NCBI GenBank assembly: GCA_964036195.1
Contig: OZ038450.1
Span: 10,108,701-10,172,700 of the forward strand
DNA: 64,000 bases
From: Sphaerolaimus hirsutus
Taxonomy: Eukaryota; Nematoda; Chromadorea; Monhysterida; Sphaerolaimidae
Direction of reading: 5' to 3'
Shown: piece by piece, positions 33,323 through 43,691 of the stretch
Position numbering within the stretch: the first letter of the stretch is position 1
Layout: every line of letters starts with the position of its first letter
Notes under the pieces: generated by a model
Told to the model about the DNA's origin: nothing
Databases searched by the model: none
The model's input: the letters and a program-made list of their open reading frames with translations, nothing else
Translations under genes and position numbers: made by a program

Positions 33323-35865
33323 TGTTGAGAGTAGACACGCGATTAGAGTTGCTAGGTTGAATAAAGTAGCGATGTTCTGCGTGAAATTCGTTGAATTAGT
33401 TGGAAACAATGCGCGAATCAGGGCAGAGGCGGTGGGAAAGCGGCTCTACGGGCGGCGAGCTTTTAGGGCACGCATTCGGAAGGAGCGATGAATGAGGCAG
33501 AGACAACGCCGGCGCGCCGAAACGCAGTAGTGAATACGGCATCAGCGGCGTCGGTTGGCACAGCGCGTCGCACGCGCCACGGGCACTGCTGCAAATATCA
33601 GAGCGGCGCGCATGCGCCAGAGTGGGCGACGCGGCGCGCTGCCGTGCCGCCGCCAATGAACGGGTGCGGGCGCGCATGCGTGCGGCCCGGTGGGGCGGCA
33701 GCTGCGACGCGCGGGTCAGCACCTCCCGTGCGCCGCCGCCGCGGCGGCACCATCGGCCGAGGGGAGGCGGACAGGCAACGCGAACTGGTGCAGCCAAGAG
33801 CGCCATCGTCGGGCGCACACGGGCCGCCGCCGCCGCCGCGCAGCAACCCAACGAGCGACTCCGGCCGGCCGGCGCTCAAGCTGCTGCGCCGCGCGCGCCG
33901 CGCCCGCCCGTCAACATCACATATGAATGCATATCACATACGGTCCCAAAACGACATTTTTTAGAAATTGCTCAAACTCCTCAATGTGAATTTAACTGCT
34001 TAGGGCTACATTATGAAGTGTTTAATTTTTTGACAATTGGTCAATGATATTCACCTTCTTTCTGAACATAAAGAATAACTTTCTTCAAAATAGACACCTG
34101 AACAAACAGTCAAGTCTGATCTTCAAATGATGTTAGTGTCCACAATATACGTAATCTGACTTCACTGAAAATTTTGTATAAAAATGTGAACATTAGCATA
34201 TCTTTTGACATGGTAATGTTCATAGTTAGAAATTACAAATGAACGCAGGGCATAATATCACCAGGGACGCTCATACGAAAAAATCATTACACTCCGGCCT
34301 TTGAAACAAAAATAACACACATTTTCTAGGCCACTATAAGCAGCGACTGAACCAAATTACAAATCAATACTTCAAAATAATCACGCATCCCAGCCAGTTC
34401 AAAACAGTATGCGAAAATGCACGCGTATGTGTTTCGCACCGAACTCTCCCGCTGGGTGCCTAGCCGCAGGCCGCCTCACGGCAGCGCGGGCGGCCGCGAC
34501 CAAGCGCTCAGCGGCCGTGTCATGCCGTCGCGTGGGCGGAAAAGTTTCGGTTCTACGATCGACATCGATTGATCAATGGATGGTCGTATACTACCACAGA
34601 TTTATCAACAGTTGTAGCTCGATGTTAAAGGCGTAAAACGGGGAAGAACCTGAGTTGGAATAGACGGGAGGAACGTAGATCCCGCAACGGAGAGTTGGAG
34701 CAGAGAAACCGGAATGGACTGGTTTGCGGTTTGAACCTTATCCGGCCGTGTGGCGTAGGGACGGCACGCGGCGCGGCGGCACCACGGCAGCTATTACCAT
34801 TACCCGTGGCGGTCTTTCGGCATTGGCAACGCCAGTGTCGTGAGAGCGGCGCGGCGGCACGGCGAAGCGACCGCGCCGGCGGCCACGCGGCGACAGAACC
34901 TCAATTGGGCGCGGGTCAGCGCCGCCACGGCAGTCGGTTAGCAAACGACGCGCCGCGGCCACAACGGGCGGATGCGGGCAATCATGCGGCTCAGCCCCAT
35001 AGTCGGGCGCCGGCCGCCGTTAGGCCGCCCGGTCGCATGCATTGCCGATGCACGGCGACGCATGACTGGCCCGGTCGCCCGCCGCGAGGCGCATTTTACT
35101 TGATGCGTTTTCATTCTCGCGTTTCACCCTTGGCGCTGCGGTCACGGCATTTTTAGGGAAAACATCGATGGATCGGTAGTAGTCGAGACTCTTTACGTAA
35201 TGTTGGTAGTTTGTGCGCATGAAGTACCGGGAATTGTGTGTGCATAAAAACAACGCCACAGCCAGAAATGATAAGCCGCACACTGGGGCCGAACAGCCAG
35301 CCGTGCAAACGCACGTGGTAGAAACGGGCATGAACGCGTGGCCGGCGCGAGCGCAGCGACGCCGCCTCGCATGGAGCGCGCCGACGGCGGCGCCAACGGT
35401 GGCGGCACTTGGCGGCGGCGGCAGCGTCAACACACACGGGGCGAGCGGACGCGGGCCCGATTGCGGCTCGGGCCGGCCGCCGCGCATCTGGGACACATGG
35501 CGCGTCGCCTGCCGCCCGCCGTCCCCGCGAAGCCGAGGGGCCGCCGGTGCGCGGGCGTGACGCTCTACGCTAGCCGCGCTCTTTGTCCGGTGGTCAACGC
35601 GCACATGGCAGAGCCCACATGGGCGAGCTTTAGCTAGAGGTACGCTTAAACACACTAAGTTGTTAGTTTTACAAAAATGAATACCTGTGTTTGAGTTTTT
35701 TAGCGAAAAAAACTTCAGTAAAATAAAATAAAACTGTTTTCATTTCTGAGTTACATTTGAAAACTTTGTTATACTCGGCAGACACGATACTCTACAAACA
35801 GACGGCCAGCCGAGAACTTATGAAAGACGTGATGACGACGACGTGATGACGTCATGAAGACGACG
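33323..35865. promoter_or_regulatory. GC-rich blocks upstream of the MADF gene
   Basis: Two CG-dense blocks (about 33420-33920 and 34430-35640) flank an AT-rich gap. The first directly precedes the MADF start and probably holds its promoter and 5' untranslated region. The second has long open frames on both strands (for example 35020-35655), but their low-complexity R/A/G/P composition matches chance reading of GC-rich DNA, and no domain is recognisable. It could be another promoter or an untranslated exon. From about 35640 there is a fragment of the CAACGATGG hAT-like family. Confidence 0.4.
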
Positions 35866-35874
35866 ATGGTGAGT

Positions 35875-35878
35875 AGGG
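35875..35878. repeat. Target-site duplication (AGGG) of the LTR retrotransposon, left copy
   Basis: AGGG precedes the 5' LTR and is repeated at 43435-43438 directly after the 3' LTR. Four bases fit a Ty3/gypsy integrase. Confidence 0.85.
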
Positions 35879-36017
35879 TGTTAGATTTGGTGATTTACGC
35901 ACAACTTTGTGATTTCCGATTTACAGCTATTTATGTTTTGGTAAGGCGTCCGCGCGGGTACTCGACGCACTCACCGGCACCCAATAAATCCACAAAACCA
36001 CTCTGACACACCCTTCA
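35879..36017 (+). repeat. 5' LTR (139 bp)
   Basis: Starts TGTTAG, ends CTTCA with canonical TG...CA tips, and contains AATAAA near the 3' end and a CTATTTATG TATA-like stretch. By direct comparison it is identical to the 3' LTR at 43296-43434, which points to a very recent insertion. Confidence 0.95.
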
Positions 36018-36035
36018 TGGTGGACGACCTGGCTG
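36018..36035 (+). other. Likely primer binding site
   Basis: TGGTGGACGACCTGGC begins immediately after the 5' LTR. TGG complements the CCA tail of a tRNA and sits where minus-strand priming starts in LTR elements. The tRNA was not identified. An ATG formed by the last LTR base plus TG opens a short frame of about 40 codons, out of frame with the gag ORF. Confidence 0.55.
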
Positions 36036-36062
36036 AGAACTTCATTTCCCAGCAGTGGAGGG

Positions 36063-39000
36063 ATGCCGGACAGCCAAAACTCTTCGTCGTCGATCGAGTC
36101 GGTTCCGCGGCGGCACACACGTCTGCACCCTGTGAATAATGTGCCAAATTATCCGCCCGGAACCCATGCACAACGCTGCCACGATATAGCAGCTCTCGAG
36201 CGCGCTGAGCGCGCTAACCGCACACTACACCCCGTACCCAATGTCCAATCCCTGTCAAGCCCTGACCCCCTCTCAACTCACTCGGAGGCAGAGGCTTCGC
36301 AGGCAGTCTCTCGTTTCCGCGTGGTGACCAATTCTGGCCATCGAAGGCGCCACCAGTTTGGTCGACAGCATCGCGCACTCCCCTCGCCCCGCCACTGCGC
36401 AGTCCCAGCCACCATCGCCGACGTGGTTGCGCCAGTGCACCTGTGTTTCCGCGTTCAGGTGAACGAATTCTTTGCCTCGCTGGCGTCGGAGGCAACCCCC
36501 AACCCTCAACCCCCTACCCGCGACACTACGACAGTGCTTACTGCCGCACCTCTGCCGGGTCTGAACCCCCCACCCCTGTCGTCTAAGCCACCCCCTGGCT
36601 TGAACCCCTTACCCTCCTCGGCTACCGCGACAATGCATACTGCCGCGCCACCCCCAAACTCACAAACCGTGCTGGTCGACGCCCATTCGTCGGGCGAGCC
36701 AAAACCCCCCAACCCCCTGGATGACACCCCAAACCCCCCATCGGTAACCCCCCAACCATTCGGTGCGTTTTTTGGTGGCGATGTGTGGCAGTATTGGGCG
36801 TTCATGAAGCCGCACATTTTCGAGAAAATTCCTGTCTTCTACGGGACATCGGAAACGTTGACATATGGCGAATGGTCGCGCTTGGTGAAGCAAGCGGCGA
36901 GTACGCTACCTAGCGAAACTTTGCGTACCCCCTTTTGGTCTGAAATTTTCGCGTCAAAGCTGGCAGGCGACGCGTATCGTGTTTTTGTGACGCTAATCCC
37001 CGACGACAAAGTACGCGACCATGCATTTGTCCTAACCCAGTTGTCGCACGTGTTCAAGTCCCCCTCAAAAGCGTATACTTATCTAGAGTGGGAAAACGCG
37101 TCGATGACGCGTAGCGAAACATTTTTGGACTTTTATTTGCGCTTAATGTCGAAAATGCCTGTCGAATTGGTCGAGTCGAGGCGCGACGACAAAGGCGTCG
37201 TGGAGCGCCTGATTGCAGCGAAATTATGGTCACGTTTTGACGAAACCAGATTCGATCGGTTCGTGGTCGCCCATTTCCAGTCCGAATTTGTGCGTTCCCC
37301 CGTGCCCATAGCAGAGATGGCTCAGCGAGTGGACGAATATTTCAAGCGTGTGAAAAAAACCGCGCCGGCTAATCCTCGGTCCCTACAGATGCCCGCCGCG
37401 AGGGCCACGCCCACTCCGAGGTCGTTTCGTTCGCTGTTCCCACCGAGCGACCCCGTTTGTCCCCGACCTGGACACGGCGGACATCGTGTCAGCCAGTGCC
37501 GCATGAATTTGCGCGACCTACCCGATAAACCGACACCTCCTGCGCCATTTGGACCTTTAGCAGATAAGTCGGCCGGATTCGGTCAGGTTAAACGCTTTGG
37601 GCCAAACACTACCCACGATAACACCCCCCCGCGACCGAGAACTGCCGACGCGAGAGCGGCCCAACCAACGGGTTCAGACGTTGAGACTCTGACAGCCGAT
37701 TTGGCGGCTTCTAACCTGGAAGAAGAAGCGCCCTACGAGGTATATTGCAACGAGTTTCGCAACCGGCTAGTCAAGCTGTATGAGGAGAGCCCCGGTGAGT
37801 TCGAGGCTTGGTCAACAACGCCCTCGGTTGTCGACTTTTTCTACTCCTCCCAGAAACTTGCGACACGCGCGTCGCAGAGTGGTTCGATCAAGTTTTCCCG
37901 ACATCTGACGACGAGTGCGACAACGACTACCAGTGAAACAGTAGTAGGGGGGAGTACTAAAGGCGGAATGTGTGCTTTATCGGTCGTTGGCGACGACCAC
38001 AAGCTGTGTATACGAATCGCTCCCAATAACGGCCCTCAAGTCCATGGTTTGGTAAAAATCGAAGGGATACCTTGCAAAGTTCTGCTCGATTCAGGATGCA
38101 CGCGCTCGTTGATACCTTTGGTTTTGCTCCGTCAACTGTCTCAACGTTTGGGTTCCGATTTGGAAAACAAATTGATCGACACCGGTTTTAAGATGCGGAT
38201 GGTGAGTGGCGAAACTCAAACAGGCGCATTGAAAGAATTGCAACTCCATATCGAGCACATTTCCCCTTTTGATCATGTGGCACGCCGCGTTTTAACTACT
38301 TTTTTGGTGAATATGGTACCTGGAGCTTTGGACGAAATTTTGCTGGGCACTGACGTCATGCCTTTCTTGAAGCTTTCCTGGCTGATCCCGCTTGAAATGG
38401 ACAAATCGGCACAGTTTAACCTCCCATCCCAGCCTGAATTGGCATTAAAGACCGAGCAACTGGAAAAGCGCTTCAATATGCTTTTTAGAGAGGATGTCCG
38501 GAACTCGAAGCCAATCTATGTGGCCCCAGGTAAGGCTTTCCACTTATCTGTGAAATATCCACGAAAACCCGGCCAGGTATCCCATTTAGCATGGCGAAAA
38601 ACGATGGCAATCTATAGCAATGTCGAGGTACCAACCCACTTGACCATGTACAACACTGTTGCGTCCTTTTTGGATCGGGACAAATTGCACCTCACTTTGT
38701 TTAACCCACATTCGTTCCCCGTCAACGTGCCACCGAACACCAAGCTGGCCGATTGTGAAATTTACAGTCAAACGGCCTGTTTGAAACCAGGATTTTCCTT
38801 TCCCCGCCTTTTCGGGGATGACAAAGCATTAGCGGCCTTCGGGATCGTCAAAGTTCCCACGTCGGGCCGAGGCACTGCCGCAAAGGCAATTGTCCTTCCA
38901 ACTCCACCCCCATCCGACCACGATTCGCCGGTGTCCGAGGCGGACGATTTTCCCACGACACCGGAGGGACGCTTCAAATTTATTGTCGAGAATTTGCAAT

Positions 39001-39329
39001 CTAAAAATCGGATAGACCTGCCTCCGGAACACCAGAAAACTTTTGAAAAACTACTATTCGAGTTCCATGATATATTCGCATGCAGCGAATATGACGTGGG
39101 GTGTACCCCGTTGGTCTCCCACAAAATCGAAACCGATCCGAACCACCCTCCAATCAAACAGGCGACTCGATATGAAGCAATGCGCAAACGTCCATTCATT
39201 CACAAAGCGATCGCCTCAATGTTAAAGGAGGGGATAATCGAACCGTCCGACGGCCCGTGGGCGAGTCCGATCACGATCGCGCCCAAAGGCACTGACAATT
39301 TCAGATTTGCGTGGATTTCAAAGCCGTGA
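36063..39329 (+). CDS. gag: Retrotransposon ORF1: gag, aspartic protease, start of RT
   Basis: 1088 codons. The N-terminal 230 residues are Pro/Ser/Thr-rich. A gag-like region follows (about 235-460), including AFMKPHIFEKIPVFYG and a YLEWENASM/FLDFYLRLM stretch. A zinc-knuckle-like CPRPGHGGHRVSQC (about 465-478) lacks the second Cys of CX2CX4HX4C. The aspartic protease shows LLDSGCTRSLIP (about 673-684) and later ILLGTDVMPF. The frame then runs into the RT fingers (YEAMRKRPFIHKAIASMLKE, GPWASPI) and stops at TGA 39327-39329 within the RT domain. I start at 36063, the first ATG giving the long frame. An RT domain ending here cannot be functional without a frame change into ORF2. Confidence 0.9.
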   Translation: MPDSQNSSSSIESVPRRHTRLHPVNNVPNYPPGTHAQRCHDIAALERAERANRTLHPVPNVQSLSSPDPLSTHSEAEASQAVSRFRVVTNSGHRRRHQFGRQHRALPSPRHCAVPATIADVVAPVHLCFRVQVNEFFASLASEATPNPQPPTRDTTTVLTAAPLPGLNPPPLSSKPPPGLNPLPSSATATMHTAAPPPNSQTVLVDAHSSGEPKPPNPLDDTPNPPSVTPQPFGAFFGGDVWQYWAFMKPHIFEKIPVFYGTSETLTYGEWSRLVKQAASTLPSETLRTPFWSEIFASKLAGDAYRVFVTLIPDDKVRDHAFVLTQLSHVFKSPSKAYTYLEWENASMTRSETFLDFYLRLMSKMPVELVESRRDDKGVVERLIAAKLWSRFDETRFDRFVVAHFQSEFVRSPVPIAEMAQRVDEYFKRVKKTAPANPRSLQMPAARATPTPRSFRSLFPPSDPVCPRPGHGGHRVSQCRMNLRDLPDKPTPPAPFGPLADKSAGFGQVKRFGPNTTHDNTPPRPRTADARAAQPTGSDVETLTADLAASNLEEEAPYEVYCNEFRNRLVKLYEESPGEFEAWSTTPSVVDFFYSSQKLATRASQSGSIKFSRHLTTSATTTTSETVVGGSTKGGMCALSVVGDDHKLCIRIAPNNGPQVHGLVKIEGIPCKVLLDSGCTRSLIPLVLLRQLSQRLGSDLENKLIDTGFKMRMVSGETQTGALKELQLHIEHISPFDHVARRVLTTFLVNMVPGALDEILLGTDVMPFLKLSWLIPLEMDKSAQFNLPSQPELALKTEQLEKRFNMLFREDVRNSKPIYVAPGKAFHLSVKYPRKPGQVSHLAWRKTMAIYSNVEVPTHLTMYNTVASFLDRDKLHLTLFNPHSFPVNVPPNTKLADCEIYSQTACLKPGFSFPRLFGDDKALAAFGIVKVPTSGRGTAAKAIVLPTPPPSDHDSPVSEADDFPTTPEGRFKFIVENLQSKNRIDLPPEHQKTFEKLLFEFHDIFACSEYDVGCTPLVSHKIETDPNHPPIKQATRYEAMRKRPFIHKAIASMLKEGIIEPSDGPWASPITIAPKGTDNFRFAWISKP

Positions 39330-41740
39330 ACCTAATTACGAAAATTGATTCATACCCGCTGCCACGAATTGGCGAATTGCTGTCGGAATTGTCGGGAAAA
39401 ACCATTTTTTCCGCCGTCGACATCAGACACGGCTATTATAATGTGCCGTTGACCGACGAAGGGTCGAAAGAGCGAACTAGTTTCGTGTGCAGTCTCGGGC
39501 AGTACCGCTACACACGCATGCCGTTCGGTACAGTGAATGCCGGTGCTACTTTCCAGCGTCTCATGACCTTAATTATTTCAGGTTTGAACGAGGATCCATC
39601 AAAACCGTGGTGTAAAACGTACATTGACGACGTTTTGGTCTGTAGCGATACGATCGCGGCCCATTTGATCCACCTTCGCCGCCTTTTTGAGCGCTTACGC
39701 TGGGCAAATTTGCGAATGCAACCTGCCAAATGCCACCTATTTGCATCCGAGCTAAAATATCTCGGACACCAAATTTCGGCTGACGGCATTTCCCCGGCCC
39801 CATCTCGCGTGGCCGCCATGACCGACCAGCCGAAAGTGCACACTAAACAGGACCTCCGTCGTTTCTTGGGAAAGTGTGTATACTATAGCCATTTCATCCC
39901 CAATTTTAGCCAACTTGCGGCCCCCTTGTACGCCGCGCTTGTCGGACATTTTCCAAAATTTGGCACGACCCCATTCGAGTGGACAGAAGACATGCTGACC
40001 GCCTGGGATTCGCTCAAGTACCTCATTTCCCATCCCCCCATATTGCGACACCCGCTGTACGATGGTCGCGGATTCATTCTAGAATGCGATGCGAGTTCAG
40101 TGGGTTTGGGCGCCGTCCTGTCTCAAAAAGCTGACGATGGAACGATCCACCCAATTTCATTCATTAGTAAAAGACTTTCCCATCCACACACGAAATTTTC
40201 CGCTGCAGAGCTCGAAAGCTTGTGCATCTGCTGGGCGATCCGACGGCTCGCCGATTTTGTCGAGGGGCAGGATTTAACGGTGTACACCGACAACAGCGGA
40301 ATACAACAGATTTTACGCAGCCCGGCGCACAGTAAGCTCGAACGTTGGGCACTCTTTATTCAGGATCGCGTGACTCGCTTCATACACAAGCCCGGTTCCG
40401 CGAATCAAGTGGCTGACGCGCTTTCCCGCAACCCAATCGACCAACCCGAATTCGCAGACGACTTGAAAGTTCCCACTGAAATCATCCGCGGGATGGCCGC
40501 CTTTCCGACCGTCGCCCCACATGTTTCGCAGAACACCAGCCCGATCGAGAATTTGGACTCGAGCCATGTCCATTGGCGAAACATCCAGCGTAACGACCCC
40601 GAGCTTTCCTCCGTGATTTCCTCGATCGAGGCTGGATCAGCCCATCGAGACGCCATCATGATCGATGACGTCTTATATTACAAGTCGCCACTCAAACCAA
40701 CGCGGTATGCGATTTGGCCCCCGCGCCCTTGGCAACAAGCATGCCTCACCCAAGCTCACATGGGGATATATGCGAGCCATGGCGGGCAATCGCGCACTCT
40801 CCACCTGCTTTGCGAGTACTTTGCTTGGCCAGGGATGAAAGACGACATTTTACAATATTGCCAGGCTTGTACCCACTGCATGGAAGCGAAACCCCATCCG
40901 TTACACCCGTCACCGACAGGATTTGTTGAAAGCCCCAGTCAACCCTTTGAAGTGCTACACATCGACGTTTTACACATTGAACATTCGCAGAGGAATTCGA
41001 AAGTTTTAGTTGTCGTGGATGCTCTCACGCGATACTCTGTGACTCACATTTTACCGTCCCTCAACGCCGCCTCAGTCGCTAAAGCGATTTACCGACATGT
41101 TTTTCTGGTTTTTGGCGCTCCGAGGGTGATAATTTCTGACCGTGGCACTGAATTTTGCAATACCGAGTTCCGAGCCATGTGTGAATCGTTTGGCGTGAAA
41201 CATTCCACGACGCTGGCACGCAACCCTGAAGCAAATGGGATCGTGGAACGAACAAACCGCCAGCTACGGGCCATGCTGCGCGCCTGCATGCATGATTTTC
41301 CACGCCATAGCTGGCGCGAATTGTTACCGATGGCGACGTTACGCCACAACATGGCGATGAACAAAACTACCGAGTGTTGCCCATTTTTCCTTGTGCACGG
41401 TTTCTTACCACATTGGAACCTATTTTTTACCGCGGCCCGAACTTTGAATCCCACCGACGCTCAATCGATGGCGAAAACGCGCAGCGACCACAACCGCTCT
41501 GGCTACAAGCGTTTTTTCGACCAACCTGTGCATGTGAACATTCGCGAGGGTGACGAGGTGATGCTTCGCTTGTTCCCGAGCGACCATTGGTCACCAAAAT
41601 TTTCAGGACCGCACGTCGTAACAGAGATACAGGGTCCCAACTTGATTTTGAAAACTATGGATTCAAGTGGCGTTGTTAAAGCCCCAATCCGACGCGTTTG
41701 GCGCTTGCCTCGTCCATTTCCGCAACATTCCGACCTTTAA
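39311..41740 (+). CDS. pol: Retrotransposon ORF2: RT remainder, RNase H, integrase
   Basis: About 809 codons in the -1 frame relative to ORF1, overlapping it by 19 nt. It has no credible own start, because the first codons already lie in the RT domain (VDFKAVN, then SYPLPRIGELL). Visible marks are the RT active site YIDDVLV; RNase H with ILECDASSVGLGAVLSQ, the acidic AELESL and VYTDN, then VADALSRNP; an integrase HHCC zinc finger (HGGQSRTLHLL, CQACTHC); and a D,D-35-E-type core with HIDVLHI, ISDRGTEFC and NPEANGIVERTNR. The C-terminus has a GPY/F-like segment (FSGPHVV). All catalytic acids looked for are present, so the only visible defect is the frame junction. Confidence 0.93.
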   Translation: MDFKAVNLITKIDSYPLPRIGELLSELSGKTIFSAVDIRHGYYNVPLTDEGSKERTSFVCSLGQYRYTRMPFGTVNAGATFQRLMTLIISGLNEDPSKPWCKTYIDDVLVCSDTIAAHLIHLRRLFERLRWANLRMQPAKCHLFASELKYLGHQISADGISPAPSRVAAMTDQPKVHTKQDLRRFLGKCVYYSHFIPNFSQLAAPLYAALVGHFPKFGTTPFEWTEDMLTAWDSLKYLISHPPILRHPLYDGRGFILECDASSVGLGAVLSQKADDGTIHPISFISKRLSHPHTKFSAAELESLCICWAIRRLADFVEGQDLTVYTDNSGIQQILRSPAHSKLERWALFIQDRVTRFIHKPGSANQVADALSRNPIDQPEFADDLKVPTEIIRGMAAFPTVAPHVSQNTSPIENLDSSHVHWRNIQRNDPELSSVISSIEAGSAHRDAIMIDDVLYYKSPLKPTRYAIWPPRPWQQACLTQAHMGIYASHGGQSRTLHLLCEYFAWPGMKDDILQYCQACTHCMEAKPHPLHPSPTGFVESPSQPFEVLHIDVLHIEHSQRNSKVLVVVDALTRYSVTHILPSLNAASVAKAIYRHVFLVFGAPRVIISDRGTEFCNTEFRAMCESFGVKHSTTLARNPEANGIVERTNRQLRAMLRACMHDFPRHSWRELLPMATLRHNMAMNKTTECCPFFLVHGFLPHWNLFFTAARTLNPTDAQSMAKTRSDHNRSGYKRFFDQPVHVNIREGDEVMLRLFPSDHWSPKFSGPHVVTEIQGPNLILKTMDSSGVVKAPIRRVWRLPRPFPQHSDL

Positions 41741-41941
41741 TATTCCTTTAATCTTCAATTTGAATGTTTTTTCAATTTTTCAGAGAATTTTTTCCATTAT
41801 CACGCACTTTCCGTCCCCGAGTAAACGTAAATACTTACTAGTTTCCGTGCGCACGCACATCCGAAATTTTTCAATAAATAAATTCGATGGGGCACACTCA
41901 TCCATAAATCTTCATCGAGTCAACAGGCAGAAAAATCGAAA

Positions 41942-43240
41942 ATGGCATACCCCAACCAGTATCCAGTGCAGCACTTTTACCCCCCACAGGGATACCCCTC
42001 GGTGAATAATTTCCCCCTACCCCTATTTTATATCCCACCACGCCATGGAATACATGACCACCCCCCTTCGCAGTGCCATGGGCATTGCAACTGCAACTCT
42101 ATGCCCCGTCCGTTGATGGCGAGTGCCGCGGTTCCCCCGCCAACGCTCATTCCGCGCTTCTCGGCACCTACAAACACGCCCTCGGTTCGCTTACCGTGGG
42201 CGCCCCCTCGCCTTGGAGGCAACTCGCGCTGGCCCGCGCGCGGGCGCGACACCGAGCGCCGCTTTGTGCCGCGCAACATCAGCCCAGTTCGCGTGGCGCG
42301 TTCCCCGGCCGCCAGCCGACGCACGCCGCCCCGCAGCCGCTCGGCACGCCGCCGCACCCGCGATGGTTCTCGGGACCGCCGCCGCCCTTCTACCGCCCAG
42401 TCGCGCCGCTCCAATCCGGTTCGCATGGCGTGTGGTTCGTGGGCGTGCACCGATCCCCAGTGTGGCCCATGTATAGATTACCTGCGTGGGATTTTTGACG
42501 AATTGCGCGTGTCGCGCAGCCGTTGCGACCCCCTAAAGTGGCCCCACTTGTACCCCCCTGTCTTAAGGCTTCGTCCCGACCCCCTATTGAAGATTGATTT
42601 TCGAAAATTGTGTAACCCACCCACTTTTCAGACCCATCGCGCTGCGCAGCCTCAGCGCACCGTCCGTGTACCGGCCCCGGCACCTTCGGTCCCGGTCCCG
42701 GCCCCTTCGGTCCCGGTCCCGGCCCCGGTTCCGGCCCCAGTCCCGGTCCCGCCGAAACACGCGATCCCAACACCGAAACATGCCATCCCGACGCCCGAAC
42801 CCGACGCATCTCTCTCGGTTCGTTATCCCACGGCACATCTTTCCATTCCCCCAGTCTACCCCGTTATGGTTCCCCACGCACCAACACCCGCGGAACATCC
42901 ATCAAGCCCACCGGCCCGAAACCCTAACCCGAATCCACAACCCGAAACTACCCCCGCCCAGGCTCAAATCAAAATTCTCGAGGACTCACTGGCGACCGAG
43001 CGCGCGGCGCACGCCGACACAAGGGCCAAACTCACCAGCCAAAACAAGACGCTTGACGACCGCCTCCGCATATGCTTGAAGAAACTTGCCGCCGCCAATG
43101 GCGAGTTGCGCGCCAACGAGCAACTCCTTGGCGACGACGAGTCAGCCCCTAGTCCATCCATTTCCCCGTCGGGTAGTGCCGAGCAGGTCAAGTCTTCGGG
43201 GGGGGAAAATTTGCTGCCACCGGAATTTGAAAATATGTGA
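41942..43240 (+). CDS. Retrotransposon ORF3 after the integrase, unknown function
   Basis: 432 codons, beginning MAYPNQYPVQ, in the position where errantiviruses carry env. It has no signal peptide or membrane segment, so it is not an envelope protein. Order of segments: a Pro/Tyr/His-rich N-terminus with CHGHCNC; an Arg/Ser-rich basic region (about 95-155) such as RSRSARRRTRDGSRDRRR; a Cys-rich patch CGSWACTDPQCGPC (about 161-174); Pro-Val-Pro-Ala repeats (about 240-275); and a C-terminal predicted coiled coil (about 340-400, ILEDSLATERAAHADTRAKL). The make-up suggests a nucleic-acid-binding or structural accessory protein, perhaps a second gag-like product. No family was recognised. Confidence 0.8.
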   Translation: MAYPNQYPVQHFYPPQGYPSVNNFPLPLFYIPPRHGIHDHPPSQCHGHCNCNSMPRPLMASAAVPPPTLIPRFSAPTNTPSVRLPWAPPRLGGNSRWPARGRDTERRFVPRNISPVRVARSPAASRRTPPRSRSARRRTRDGSRDRRRPSTAQSRRSNPVRMACGSWACTDPQCGPCIDYLRGIFDELRVSRSRCDPLKWPHLYPPVLRLRPDPLLKIDFRKLCNPPTFQTHRAAQPQRTVRVPAPAPSVPVPAPSVPVPAPVPAPVPVPPKHAIPTPKHAIPTPEPDASLSVRYPTAHLSIPPVYPVMVPHAPTPAEHPSSPPARNPNPNPQPETTPAQAQIKILEDSLATERAAHADTRAKLTSQNKTLDDRLRICLKKLAAANGELRANEQLLGDDESAPSPSISPSGSAEQVKSSGGENLLPPEFENM

Positions 43241-43282
43241 TAGAATGAAAATTTTTGAAAAAAGTGAATTTTTGATTCTTTT

Positions 43283-43291
43283 TAAAGGGAG
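43283..43291 (+). other. Polypurine tract
   Basis: AAAGGGAGA ends four bases before the 3' LTR, the usual position of the plus-strand primer. Confidence 0.65.
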
Positions 43292-43295
43292 ATAT

Positions 43296-43434
43296 TGTTA
43301 GATTTGGTGATTTACGCACAACTTTGTGATTTCCGATTTACAGCTATTTATGTTTTGGTAAGGCGTCCGCGCGGGTACTCGACGCACTCACCGGCACCCA
43401 ATAAATCCACAAAACCACTCTGACACACCCTTCA
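43296..43434 (+). repeat. 3' LTR (139 bp)
   Basis: Identical to the 5' LTR, with TG...CA tips, and followed by the AGGG duplication at 43435-43438. Confidence 0.95.
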
Positions 43435-43691
43435 AGGGTGTCAACAAAAACTTTTTGGCGGAAAACGGAAACGGAAACAGAAAAAAATTTGCACTTGCCG
43501 GAAAACGGAAACGGAAAAAAATCTCCACCTGCCGGAAAACGGAAAAATGAAAGCCCGGAAAACGGAAACGGAAAAATTTGCTGAAATTATGCCGTAAACG
43601 GAAAAAATTTGCTGAAATTTTGCCGGAAACGGAAAAAATTGCAGAAATTTATCCAGAAATCAAAAAATTTGCAGAAATCTTGCTAGAAATA

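Larger units (their letters stand above)
35879..43434 (+). mobile_element. Ty3/gypsy LTR retrotransposon, three ORFs, recent insertion
   Basis: A 7556-bp element bounded by identical 139-bp LTRs and a 4-bp AGGG duplication. The domain order is gag, aspartic protease, reverse transcriptase, RNase H, integrase, the Ty3/gypsy order (Pseudoviridae/Copia has integrase before RT). A third ORF follows the integrase. The frame is broken once, inside the RT. The clade within Ty3/gypsy cannot be fixed by eye. It is nested in a hAT-like element. Confidence 0.95.

Noticed and set aside
33480..33964. Plus-strand frames of up to 158 codons upstream of the MADF gene
   Set aside because: They lie antisense to the presumed promoter and first exon, are compositionally biased, and have no recognisable domain.
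35020..35655. 211-codon minus-strand frame and the overlapping plus-strand frames in the GC-rich block
   Set aside because: Overlapping long frames on both strands with Arg/Ala/Pro/Gly bias are expected in CG-rich DNA. No conserved motif was recognised.
36017..36139. Short frame starting at the LTR/primer-site junction
   Set aside because: Only about 40 codons, out of frame with gag, and overlapping the primer binding site. It is probably incidental.
42028..42498. Alternative frames inside retrotransposon ORF3
   Set aside because: They are compositional shadows of the Arg/Pro-rich ORF3, which is the only frame running the full length.
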